The notes beneath the pieces were generated by a model, which saw nothing but the letters and a program-made list of their open reading frames with translations, did not search any database and was not told where the DNA came from. From contig NZ_CP018139.1 of NCBI RefSeq assembly GCF_001886615.1, forward strand, positions 124,001 to 188,000: DNA of 64,000 bases, read 5' to 3'. How positions within the stretch are numbered: the stretch's first letter is position 1; each line of letters starts with the position of its first letter. The DNA is from Halomonas aestuarii (GTDB lineage: Bacteria; Pseudomonadota; Gammaproteobacteria; Pseudomonadales; Halomonadaceae). The translations under genes and the position numbers were made by a program. Below, one piece after another: positions 56,880 through 64,000 of this stretch.

Positions 56880-56906
56880 ACCCCATCGCTCCTGTTGCGT
56901 GCACTC

Positions 56907-56916
56907 GGCTATAGCC
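56907..56916. promoter_or_regulatory. GGCTATAGCC palindrome in the divergent reductase-LysR interval
   Basis: A perfect 10-base palindrome centred in the 87-base divergent interval (56880-56966). The TATAGC core could also serve as a -10 element. Candidate site for the LysR protein. Confidence 0.3.
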
Positions 56917-56966
56917 TATTCTGTTCTTCCACACACACATTCCCCAGTTTTGAGATTGCCGCTTGC

Positions 56967-57860
56967 ATGAATGAACATCACATCCGATGGGATGACCTGC
57001 AGATCGTCTCGGCCATTGCCGACACCGGCAGCCTTTCAGGCGCCGGTCGGCGGCTGGGCATCAGCCATGCGACCGTCTTCCGTCGACTGACCAACATGGA
57101 AGCCCGGTTGGGGGTGGCCCTGTTCGAGCGCTCGCGCACGGGATACTCGCCGAGCCCCGCCGGAGAGGACCTCTTCGCCGTCGCGAAAAGGGTGCAAGCG
57201 GATATCACCGGCGCTGAACGCCGACTCGCAGGACAGGACCTCAAGCTCTCCGGAACCATCCGGGTCACCACCACCGACACGCTTTTTGCAGGCCTGCTGG
57301 CTCCAACCTTCGAGACGTTTCGTGCGGACTATCCGGACGTCGTGCTGGAAGTCGTCATCTCGAACCAGGTGCACAGCCTGAGCAAGCGAGAGGCGGACAT
57401 TGCCATTCGCCCCACGGGCAAACCTCCTGAAACCCTGATTGGCCGTCAGGTGGGCGTGATCCGGCAGGCCGTCTATGGGCAGCGGCGTCATTGGCAGGTC
57501 GCGCCGGCACCTCTAGACGCGTTGACGGAGTACCCCTGGGTTGGCCCGGATAACCACATGGGCAACCGTGCCCTCGAAACCTGGATGGCCCAGCATGGGC
57601 TGGACAAGCATTGCCACTACCGCGTCGACTCCATGCTGGGCATGCAGACGGCCACGCGATCAGGCAACGCATTGTCGGTGCTTCCCAACTATCTAGGTGA
57701 CGCCGACCCTGAACTTCTTCGCCTGACCGATCCTATCGAGGAACTGGACGTTCCACTCTGGATGCTGACCCACCCCGATCTGAAACGCGTAAAACGCATC
57801 AGGGAATTTACCCGCATTATCGGTGAGCACCTGAGACGAACTCTGGATGAACAGACATGA
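56967..57860 (+). CDS. LysR family transcriptional regulator
   Basis: 297 residues. The winged helix is VSAIADTGSLSGAGRRLGIS followed by HATVFRRLTNMEARLGVALF, and the effector domain starts near residue 92 (GTIRVTTTDTLFAGLLAPTF). The AREAxIAIRP motif (READIAIRPTG) is typical of this subgroup. It probably controls the divergent quinone reductase gene, which responds to redox-active compounds. Confidence 0.87.
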   Translation: MNEHHIRWDDLQIVSAIADTGSLSGAGRRLGISHATVFRRLTNMEARLGVALFERSRTGYSPSPAGEDLFAVAKRVQADITGAERRLAGQDLKLSGTIRVTTTDTLFAGLLAPTFETFRADYPDVVLEVVISNQVHSLSKREADIAIRPTGKPPETLIGRQVGVIRQAVYGQRRHWQVAPAPLDALTEYPWVGPDNHMGNRALETWMAQHGLDKHCHYRVDSMLGMQTATRSGNALSVLPNYLGDADPELLRLTDPIEELDVPLWMLTHPDLKRVKRIREFTRIIGEHLRRTLDEQT

Positions 57861-57932
57861 TGCTGAGTTGAGCAACAGCAGGCTGGCGACCGGCGACAGC
57901 GCCTGGTTTCGACACGGATCGGGTTAAACGCC

Positions 57933-58134
57933 CCGTGGCCGGCCTCGGGGGCTGCCCCTATGCCAAGGGCGCCTCCGGCAACGTGGCCAGCGAGGACGTG
58001 GTCTACCTGCTCGACGGCCTCGGCATCCAGAGCGGCATCGCCTCGATGCACTCGCCGCCACCGGCACCTGGATCCCCCGGATCATCGGGCGCCCCAACCG
58101 CTCCAAGGTGGGCGTGGCGCTGTCCGCGAAGTCA
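57933..58134 (+). pseudogene. liuE 3' fragment, 202 bases, frameshifted
   Basis: Matches 44875-45077 of liu[21 protein letters not shown], then [10 protein letters not shown] one-base deletion near 58041 (ATCGCCTCGATG against ATCGACCTCGATG) shifts the frame, and the TAA stop is changed to TCA. Sequence identity stays high outside these changes. It retains DGLGIQSG like the intact gene, whereas the 377-base copy reads DGLGIDSG, so it probably arose independently from the parent. Confidence 0.85.
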
Positions 58135-58151
58135 TATTGCCTCAGGAACGA

Positions 58152-58189
58152 AAAAGCCCCCGAGCCAGGGCACTGGCTCGGGGGCTTTT
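58152..58189. terminator. liuE-series terminator, copy 5
   Basis: AAAAGCCCCCGAGCCAG (58152-58168) pairs with CTGGCTCGGGGGCTTTT (58173-58189), loop GGCA. It is bidirectional in form and lies 18 bases after the liuE remnant. Confidence 0.9.
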
Positions 58190-58311
58190 CTTGTCACGGA
58201 CCATTACCGTCGCCGGGATGGACCTCCCCCGGTCGGGGGCCGCGCTCAATGTGAGGCACCGATGCTTCAAGCAACGCCGGGCATAGGTGACGGGCGCGCA
58301 TATAGCCCGGG

Positions 58312-59046
58312 TCAGCCACCATCTTGTCGACGGAAAGCAGACGTGGAGAGAAACTCCTGGACCTGATCGTCATCGATGAAATCCGGCGTGCCCACGGGTA
58401 CGGATACGATCATCGTGGAGTTGATCACACGGCGTTTCGATTCTTCGGGTGACGCAATCGTCGCGGCATGCAGGGTGCCCTGCCATGTCGGTTGCGATTC
58501 GGAATATGGCGAACACGAGTTGTTGATGCAGAGGATCCAGTAGTCGGTTTTCGAAAAGCAGGGCACGCGAGTTTTATAGGGTCGCAAGATGTCGTGGCCG
58601 GACTCGAACATGGGGTTGTGTTTTACCATGAATTCATTCGGCGTAAGATCACGGTCGAATGCACATCTCGCGTAGTCATAGATCTCGAGTTCGGAATCGA
58701 TGGCGGAAGGCTCGTAGCCGAGCATCAAGAAGCACTCATCCGGCCCACCATCGAGATGCGGCCGAGTGGTCCCCTGTTGATCGAAGCGTGCAGCCGACAG
58801 GTACACCAGCGTGTTGCCGGTGGTGGATTCATGAATCGCGGCCATTTCACGCTTGAGGTCCACCATCACCTGACGGAGGGCGAAGGAATCGATGTCTCGA
58901 CCGAGATGTAGAACGCAGAAGCCTGGCCTGTCGAAGTTGACGCGACAGGTCCGGCGGTAGAGGTCGGCAGCGATCGACCTCAGGTCCCACGATGAGGGAC
59001 GAAGGCAGATCGCTTCCCGTGACCATGTGAGGGGTTGATCGTTCAT
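58312..59046 (-). CDS. Hypothetical protein
   Basis: 244 residues, no confident family. Notable stretches are [20 protein letters not shown] (a His-x-Asp pair that could be metal-binding as in 2-oxoglutarate oxygenases, very tentative), [20 protein letters not shown], and the C-terminal [20 protein letters not shown]. No signal peptide or membrane segment. It stands next to the YciI-like gene in module 5, with the adenylate-forming enzyme beyond. Confidence 0.6.
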   Translation of the reverse strand: MNDQPLTWSREAICLRPSSWDLRSIAADLYRRTCRVNFDRPGFCVLHLGRDIDSFALRQVMVDLKREMAAIHESTTGNTLVYLSAARFDQQGTTRPHLDGGPDECFLMLGYEPSAIDSELEIYDYARCAFDRDLTPNEFMVKHNPMFESGHDILRPYKTRVPCFSKTDYWILCINNSCSPYSESQPTWQGTLHAATIASPEESKRRVINSTMIVSVPVGTPDFIDDDQVQEFLSTSAFRRQDGG

Positions 59047-59122
59047 GGACAGGGGAATGTCCCCATGGGATCACTATGCATGTCGCTCATAAGACCTGAT
59101 CCTTTCCTGGTGAATGGGGCTT

Positions 59123-59422
59123 TCAAGGCACGACAGGGTGTTCGGCATCCTTTCCCGCGACGGTGGTCCATTCACGGACATGCCAGGCGGTCACGAGACC
59201 GTTGATGACGTAGGGATCCGCTTCGGCGAAAGACGCGGCGATGTCTCTTGAATCCCCCTTGAAGACAATGGCGGCCCCATCCGCCGGATCGGCAAACGCT
59301 CCCCCGAGGAAGAATTCCCCTCGCTCGATGGACGCCTTTGCCAGTGAGAGATGCTGATCCCGGAATTCCCCACGCCGCTCCAGGTAGTCAGGGGCGTATT
59401 CATAGAACAGGATATAGTGCAT
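59123..59422 (-). CDS. YciI family protein
   Basis: 99 residues of ferredoxin-like YciI fold: MHYILFYEYAPDYLERRGEF, the LSLAKASIERGEFFLGGAFA core with the conserved Gly, and DPYVINGLVTAWHVREWTTV. The His of R-x2-H (RDQHLSLA) that serves as likely catalytic base is present. Family members are small hydrolases or stress-linked enzymes. GGAGGTGAGGTA before the ATG marks the start. Confidence 0.82.
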   Translation of the reverse strand: MHYILFYEYAPDYLERRGEFRDQHLSLAKASIERGEFFLGGAFADPADGAAIVFKGDSRDIAASFAEADPYVINGLVTAWHVREWTTVAGKDAEHPVVP

Positions 59423-59537
59423 TACCTCACCTCCACGTCATCAGTAGTGTGTTTTCTGATTCTAGCCAGCAGCTTAAATACAACATGACGCCAAGCATCG
59501 CCGGTAACACAAACTCAGCGAAGCGGAGCTTCATCAG

Positions 59538-60917
59538 TCATGATCGCGAATCGGAGTCTCGCACAGACAGTACTTCATGGAACTTTCCACTCGCGGTGAG
59601 TTCGGGCGGTTCCCCACTTTCCGTGACCGCGACGTCCTCCAGCCCGTTATCGCGAAACACCTGTTTCACCGACTGGATGACTTCTTCAAACACAACGCCT
59701 GCCGCCGCCTCATCGGCCAGTTCGATTCGCACCTCGAAGTCTCTCTCGCTGGTCTGGACCAGTTGAATGCGACGGGCTTGCTCGTGCTCCAGATCGAAGA
59801 CGAGCGGCGACAACGTCACCTCGCCCACACGAACGAGCGTCGCCTGACGCCCTTGCACCTGAAAGCTCCGAAACGGCGAACCACAGGGACAGGGGTCCGC
59901 GTAGAAACGAATGCAGTCGCCTAGATCATATCGGATGAAGGGTTGAACGTCGTTGGCGAGCACCGTCAACAGCACGGTCGCCGACAGTGTGCCATCGGGA
60001 ACGGGCCGCATCGCTTCGTCGACCGCTTCGAGGATGACCCAATCATTGTGCACATGCTTCCGCCCGTGGCTACACACGAAAGACATCGCCGGGCACTCGG
60101 TACACCCATAGGTGTCGAGAATGCCGTATTTCAGCGAGGGGAAGGCTCGGAAAACCCGCTCGCGAAGATCATCCGTGAGGGTCTCGCCCCCCGTACTGAA
60201 GACCACCGGCTCGATCTGCAGTCGCCCGGCTTCCTTTTCCTTGACGAGGGTGGTCAGCGTGCTTGGGTAGGTCGAAATCCAGGCGACCTTCGGAATCGCA
60301 TTCAGTCCTTCGACAAGCCAGTCGATCGGCTGCCCGGCCTCGATGAAGGTCAACTCCCTCGTCAATCTTGGGTACAGATGTCTCACCAATCTGTTGAACC
60401 CGACGCCGAGAAAGTGACCGTTGCCGCCGGTGACTGTCACCCTCGTGCCAAGCTTGCGAATCTTCCGGACGAGCTTCCGCTGGTGTCGATCGAAGCGCGC
60501 CATCGAAATCCCAAATGAATACTCCAGGAAGGATGAGGGCAATACGACGATCGCCGGTTCCCCTGATGTCCCGGAAGTTTGGAAAATGGCGACATCGTCG
60601 ATAGGTACGCCAAGCTTCCGGATATCCCGGAGATGATCGCGGGCCCTGTCGAGGGGAAGAGAACGAATCGTCAGCCAGTCGTCGAACTCACTCATGAGAT
60701 CGCGTTTGCGGGTCACCGGCAACTCGCGCAGTTCGACCTCGCTTGATGGACCGAGATCCGCGTAAAGCCTGTGAAACAATGGGGAGTCCCGCCGCGCTTT
60801 TTCCACGAGACGCCGCAGGTTGCGGAGCTGTGTGGCTTCGATTCGCTTCCGTCCTCCCCAGGCTGTCCAGAGACCGCCGGCGAAGTATCCCAGTGTTCTA
60901 AGAAGGCTGATTCGCAT
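59538..60917 (-). CDS. Adenylate-forming enzyme (phenylacetate-CoA ligase-like)
   Basis: 459 residues. FQTSGTSGEPAIVVLPSSFL is the phosphate-binding loop, YGILDTYGCTECPAMSFVC the motif around the adenine site, and PFIRYDLGDCIRFYADPCPC the hinge region; it fits PaaK/CapK-type enzymes that activate carboxylic acids as acyl-adenylates. The C-terminal ligase domain is short. The substrate is unknown. Its start at 60917 is only 37 bases from a GTTAGGC core (60960-60954) at the edge of the second attI-like region, so it occupies a first-cassette position. Confidence 0.8.
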   Translation of the reverse strand: MRISLLRTLGYFAGGLWTAWGGRKRIEATQLRNLRRLVEKARRDSPLFHRLYADLGPSSEVELRELPVTRKRDLMSEFDDWLTIRSLPLDRARDHLRDIRKLGVPIDDVAIFQTSGTSGEPAIVVLPSSFLEYSFGISMARFDRHQRKLVRKIRKLGTRVTVTGGNGHFLGVGFNRLVRHLYPRLTRELTFIEAGQPIDWLVEGLNAIPKVAWISTYPSTLTTLVKEKEAGRLQIEPVVFSTGGETLTDDLRERVFRAFPSLKYGILDTYGCTECPAMSFVCSHGRKHVHNDWVILEAVDEAMRPVPDGTLSATVLLTVLANDVQPFIRYDLGDCIRFYADPCPCGSPFRSFQVQGRQATLVRVGEVTLSPLVFDLEHEQARRIQLVQTSERDFEVRIELADEAAAGVVFEEVIQSVKQVFRDNGLEDVAVTESGEPPELTASGKFHEVLSVRDSDSRS

Positions 60918-60953
60918 AGGCTGATGGGTATGCCCCAGGGGAGCTCAAGTGCC

Positions 60954-61110
60954 GCCTAACAATGAATAGGCTGCGTGCTCGTTTATTGACTCGAACGCGC
61001 TGTCACGTTCAACAATATTATCCAGTGCGCCATCTTCTACCTAACCGTTGATAGCAAACATTCCTAAGCATAGCTCAGCAGCCGCTAGGGGAAATCGGTG
61101 AATTCTCACG
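60954..61110 (-). other. attI-like region, copy B
   Basis: Similar to 47729-47850 over about 120 bases. On the minus strand TTGAAC (61012-61007), 17 bases, TCAATA (60989-60984) keeps the same candidate cassette promoter as copy A. It ends with GTTAGGC (60960-60954), the canonical integron core, next to the adenylate-forming gene. The integrase remnant follows on the plus strand. Confidence 0.65.
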
Positions 61111-61125
61111 CGCTAGGCGGCCGCG

Positions 61126-61340
61126 ATGTTTTCCCGTGGTCTTATACCATGAGTAAGTGATGCGTGTGCTTGGCTACCTGTTTGGCCCCATGCACCTGAT
61201 GGGGTCCTTGATGTAAGGCTCAGGCCTTCGAGCACTTGAAACCTGCCGCCTGCGCATACGGGATATCGACGTCGAACGCAGATCATCACGGTGAGGGCCG
61301 GCAAGGGCTTTACCGGTGTCAGAAGCCCGCTCGGATAATG
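61126..61340 (+). pseudogene. Integron integrase pseudogene (middle and C-terminal pieces)
   Basis: One frame reads CFPVVLYHE, stop, VMRVLGYLFGPMHLMGSLM, stop, GSGLRALETCRLRIRDIDVE, then after a one-base shift QIITVRAGKG, and GVRSPLG before a terminal TAA. This is the integron integrase sequence around the first catalytic Arg (G-S-G-L-R) and the typical G-V-R-S-P-L end, with two nonsense codons, a frameshift and a deletion between GKG and the end that removes the His, second Arg and Tyr. It is non-functional. Confidence 0.85.
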
Positions 61341-61359
61341 GCGATGGACTAGATTCAAG

Positions 61360-61522
61360 CACGCTACCGCCCCTACCCGGCAATCATTGACGGACTCCTC
61401 GCATCCCCACGTTCCGGCAATGTCGGTAAGCCGCCGGCCATCAAAGCAACCTTAAGCATTCAGCGTATGCAAGAGTGCCGATGCATGCCACACGTCGATT
61501 GGTCGCAGACGTCGCTCGCCCC
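61360..61522. repeat. R1 repeat, copy d
   Basis: About 163 bases from CACGCTACCGCCCCTACCC to GTCGCAGACGTCGCTCGCC. The middle differs more than between copies a and b. It follows the integrase pseudogene end by about 20-30 bases, as copy b follows the C-terminal codons at 50306. Confidence 0.78.
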
Positions 61523-61536
61523 CGCTGAACCAAAAA

Positions 61537-61570
61537 AGGCCCCCGCGCCGGAGGTCCGGCACGGGGGCCT
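61537..61570. terminator. liuE-series terminator, diverged copy 6
   Basis: AGGCCCCCG and CGGGGGCCT arms with inner GCCGGA/TCCGGC form a hairpin flanked by AAAAAA before and GTTTA after. It resembles the other five in place and architecture, but its sequence (GCGCCGGA/TCCGGCAC) differs. It marks the right end of the repeat-rich region. Confidence 0.8.
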
Positions 61571-61575
61571 GTTTA

Positions 61576-61795
61576 TGTGTCACGTCATGAATCACGCCAA
61601 CCTGCCTTGGCTGGGGCGTTAACGCATCGCATCAGCGGCGCGGCCCCTGCCGCGTCCGGCTGCATGCGTTTGATGCGGTTCTTTCCCCAGTGACGTCCCA
61701 CCTAGAACAGGACTGATGAGTGTGTGAGAAGCTACGGAAATTCACGGACTCTTGGTGAAACCTCTAGGGGACACCCGGAGCCCAGACGTAAGTAC
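61576..61795. other. Intergenic stretch with no recognised feature
   Basis: 220 bases between the last repeat terminator and the end of the PAS-GGDEF-EAL gene. No gene or RNA is evident. A GCGGCGCGGCCCC...GCGTCCGG segment near 61633 could fold weakly. It may contain the 3' region of the leftward gene. Confidence 0.4.
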
Positions 61796-63559
61796 TCAAC
61801 CTGAGGCGGCCATCCGGTCAAGGAATACCTGTGCGTCCCAGTTATGGGCCCAGGCGATGTAGTCGTCGCTGGCCATGGGTTTCGCGAGCCCGAAACCCTG
61901 ACCGTAATCACAGCCAAGGTGCCTGAGCGCACTCGCGATGGAATAGGACTCGACGCCCTCGGCGACCACGAAACAGTCGTTGGCGTCAGAGATCGCCAGA
62001 ATACTCTTCACAAGCGCGAGACTTCCCCCATCGGAAAGAAGCGTTCTGATGAATAGCTGGTCAATCTTCAGTTTATCCACCGGCAGCGAGTGGAAATAGG
62101 TCAGCGATGCATACCCCGTTCCGAAGTCATCGAGTGAAAACCTGATGCCGAGCTCCTTGCAGACCCGCAGTATCTCATTGGCCTGATCAAAGTCTCTGAT
62201 CGATGAGACTTCCAGAACCTCGATCTCCAGATTTTCGCCGGAGATAGACGCGTCATCAAGGAATTGCTTCAGGAGTGACGGAAGCTCCCTGTTTTCGATG
62301 GTGCTGGGCATAACGTTCAAGCTGAAAGGGCCCTGCAGTCCGTATGCACGAAAGCGCCTAACCTGAGCCAGGGCCTCTTTCATCACCCAGGTATCAAGCT
62401 CCCATTCGAGTGACGTACCCCTGATGGCCGTAATCACCTCGACTGGGGGCGTCGGACCATCGGGTCTGAACCAGCGTAACAGGGCTTCTGCGCCAGATAG
62501 CGAACCATCTCGCAGGCAAATTCTAGGTTGAAAGTGCAGGATAAACTCGTCGTTCTCGATCGCCTTTTCAATGTCGACGAGTAATTGATTCCGTGATCGG
62601 TTCGACTGATGACGCTTGGCATCAAAATAGCAGATACGCGACTTTCCGGATTCCTTGGCTTCGTACATGGCATGGTCGGCATGGCGAAGCAACTCGTCGG
62701 GTTCATCGCTGTCGTGTGGGTAGATCGTGACACCGATACTCGCGGTAATCGCGAAACTGCCGAATTCCGTTGAATAGGTCCCTTCGATCGACTGCTTGAC
62801 CCGCTGAACGGCGTCCTGGATATCCTGCTCGTTTTCTCCGGTAAGAAGGCCCACGAACTCATCGCCGCCAAGCCGTGCGAATGTGTCCTCAGCCCGGACA
62901 CTGTGTTCCAGATGCCGGGCGATGCCCACCAGCACCTCATCGCCGAGGCTATGTCCCTGACGGTCGTTGATCCGCTTGAAATTATCCAGATCTATGAACA
63001 ATACGCCAAGAAAAAAACCGTGGCGTCTTGCCAGGTTCAGGGCCGCAGATATTCGGTCTGAGAACAGTTTCCGGTTGGGAAGCCCTGTGAGCGCATCATG
63101 CAGTGCGAGATGCTCCAGGGCTTGCTGCGCATCCATGATCTCGGAGATGTCCTGTGCCGTTCCGATGGAGCGTTCAGGATTTCCTTCACTGTCATAGTAA
63201 GTGACGCCGCGTGCTTCAATCCACTTGGTGGCCGGGCCGGCCTTTATGCGGTAGCGAATGTTGTATTCAGTGCCGTCCTTGACGGAGGCCTTGTAGGCCG
63301 CATCGACAAACTCCCGATCATCGTCAAAAATGAGGCTGACGAAAATCTCATAGTTGGGATCCAGAGCGTTTGCTTCGAGCCCGTAAATGGCGAAGATTTC
63401 CTCTGACCAGTACAGCGTTCCATTCTGGTAGTTCAGCTCCCAGAAGCCAACGCCGGAGAGTCGCTGAGCCTCGCGCCTTCGGCGCTCGGAAATGGCCAGG
63501 GCATCTGACAGCTCTTGTATTCCCAGTCCAGTCGTGGGTTTGCCACGCAATTTTTTCAC
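61796..63559 (-). CDS. PAS-GGDEF-EAL cyclic-di-GMP signalling protein
   Basis: 587 residues: a short coiled N-terminus (ALAISERRRREAQRLSG), a PAS domain (about 35-145, ending RSIGTAQDISEIMDAQQ), GGDEF (about 155-315) with an intact active site FARLGGDEFVGLL, and EAL (about 335-585) with FQPRICLRDGSLSGAEALLR, LEIEVLE, SLDDFGTGYASLTYF, LKIDQLFIRT and VVAEGVES. Both halves keep their key residues, so it may make and/or break c-di-GMP. The S-x-N-x-S-type loop of EAL reads LNVMPSTIE, slightly unusual. No membrane segment, so the PAS ligand is probably cytoplasmic. Stands alone. Confidence 0.93.
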   Translation of the reverse strand: MKKLRGKPTTGLGIQELSDALAISERRRREAQRLSGVGFWELNYQNGTLYWSEEIFAIYGLEANALDPNYEIFVSLIFDDDREFVDAAYKASVKDGTEYNIRYRIKAGPATKWIEARGVTYYDSEGNPERSIGTAQDISEIMDAQQALEHLALHDALTGLPNRKLFSDRISAALNLARRHGFFLGVLFIDLDNFKRINDRQGHSLGDEVLVGIARHLEHSVRAEDTFARLGGDEFVGLLTGENEQDIQDAVQRVKQSIEGTYSTEFGSFAITASIGVTIYPHDSDEPDELLRHADHAMYEAKESGKSRICYFDAKRHQSNRSRNQLLVDIEKAIENDEFILHFQPRICLRDGSLSGAEALLRWFRPDGPTPPVEVITAIRGTSLEWELDTWVMKEALAQVRRFRAYGLQGPFSLNVMPSTIENRELPSLLKQFLDDASISGENLEIEVLEVSSIRDFDQANEILRVCKELGIRFSLDDFGTGYASLTYFHSLPVDKLKIDQLFIRTLLSDGGSLALVKSILAISDANDCFVVAEGVESYSIASALRHLGCDYGQGFGLAKPMASDDYIAWAHNWDAQVFLDRMAASG

Positions 63560-63918
63560 GGATATAGGCCTAGTTCAGACAACCTGGAAAATCCACCGGC
63601 ACCCAACACATTCCACAATTCCTCTCTGCCTTCAGGAAAAACAGGCCCTTTCTGCCATGACACCAAGGCATTCAACCTGAATGACACAGGCTATCAGGGT
63701 GACGGGGAGAAGAATGCTGGCACTGACGCCCTCTCCGGGTCGGTAAGAATAAAGACTAGCAACGCTCAATTCGCCCTACAAGGAATGCAAACGCGACCTG
63801 GCCAGAAGGGCCACCATCCGAGCCCTGGGTGCATCACGCCTATCGCGGGGTAGATCAGTAAGGTACGGCCCATACGCTATCGGGCCTGCACACGCCATGC
63901 CAGAATGGAGGAGCCACA
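63560..63918. other. Intergenic region upstream of the PAS-GGDEF-EAL gene
   Basis: About 360 bases between divergent genes. Plus-strand frames here are rich in Pro, Ser, His and Gly with no ribosome site or family resemblance, so I regard it as noncoding and promoter-bearing. GGAGGA at about 63906 belongs to the next gene. A GC-rich CGTGATGCACCC/GGGTGCATCACG-type dyad was not found. Confidence 0.4.
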
Positions 63919-64000
63919 TGTTCAAAACCCTTAGATATAGTCGTGAACTCCCGTATACATGCCATGATCGATTTGATTTCCATAACCATGGCTTCATTCG
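63919..64000 (+). CDS. Start of an unidentified gene, cut by window edge
   Basis: ATG at 63919, with GGAGGA about seven bases upstream, opens MFKTLRYSRELPYTCHDRFD followed by FHNHGFI; the frame is open to the window end. The first 27 residues are too few to assign a family. Confidence 0.5.

Noticed and set aside
59430..59537. Possible attC after the adenylate-forming gene
   Set aside because: No clear GTTRRRY/RYYYAAC core pair or matching arms could be found by eye.
45095..61570. Terminator-like hairpins as a CRISPR or attC array
   Set aside because: They are spaced 2-5 kb apart, flank whole gene modules and have A/T-runs typical of intrinsic terminators.
63515..63853. 112-codon plus-strand frame before the last gene
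   Set aside because: Pro/Ser/Gly/His-rich, no ribosome site, no resemblance; overlaps the divergent promoter region.

Overview
The window is high-GC gammaproteobacterial chromosome. Gene content and protein sequences resemble Halomonas or a close relative (GroES/GroEL, TrmJ, a leucine-degradation operon, tungstate uptake, TRAP and antiporter remnants). No tRNA, rRNA or CRISPR array was recognised.

Layout. 1-7.7 kb is housekeeping: an SDR start, fxsA, the groES-groEL operon behind a sigma-32-like promoter, trmJ, a Na+/H+ antiporter family gene, a DUF4105 membrane protein and ilvE. 7.7-21.9 kb is a catabolic island. Its leftward half holds two histone-deacetylase/acetylpolyamine-amidohydrolase enzymes, an ornithine cyclodeaminase family enzyme, a RidA-like protein, the tail of a lost TRAP transporter gene, and AraC and GntR regulators. 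Its rightward half is a peptide-type ABC transporter, an FAD-linked 2-hydroxyacid oxidase, an EamA exporter and an aminotransferase. 22-37 kb holds three paralogous small lipoproteins, an MFS transporter, an AhpD-like protein, a cysteine synthase-glutaredoxin fusion, a SARP-type regulator heading an operon (DUF4242, OsmC, flavin monooxygenase), tungstate transport genes tupBCA with an HTH/binding-protein regulator, a serine hydrolase and a bicarbonate-transporter-like protein. 38.3-45.1 kb is the leucine/isovalerate operon liuABCDE.

From 45.1 to 61.6 kb the chromosome changes character. Immediately after liuE lies a decayed chromosomal integron: AT-rich cassettes on the minus strand with recognisable attC sites, an attI-like region, and the 5' end of an integron integrase gene on the plus strand. 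Four further modules follow. Five successive modules each close with nearly the same bidirectional terminator as liuE. Several of these terminators are preceded by a shortened copy of the liuE 3' end (about 377, 202 and 50 bases) and/or a repeat of about 170 bases (R1) that lies just after integrase 3' remnants. A second attI-like region with a clearly recognisable integrase pseudogene closes the last module. I read this as repeated recombination into the liuE 3' end/integron region, which has collected a hydrolase fragment, a methyltransferase between two REP-like palindromes, redox and LysR modules, a GFA-family protein, and an adenylate-forming enzyme. The window ends with a PAS-GGDEF-EAL protein and the start of a plus-strand gene.

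The most interesting signals are the liuE-tail/integron accretion locus, the repeat peptide of the integron cassette (KYDLVDIAKA units), the tandem start-codon minicistrons before tupA, and the cloverleaf-like element between liuD and liuE.
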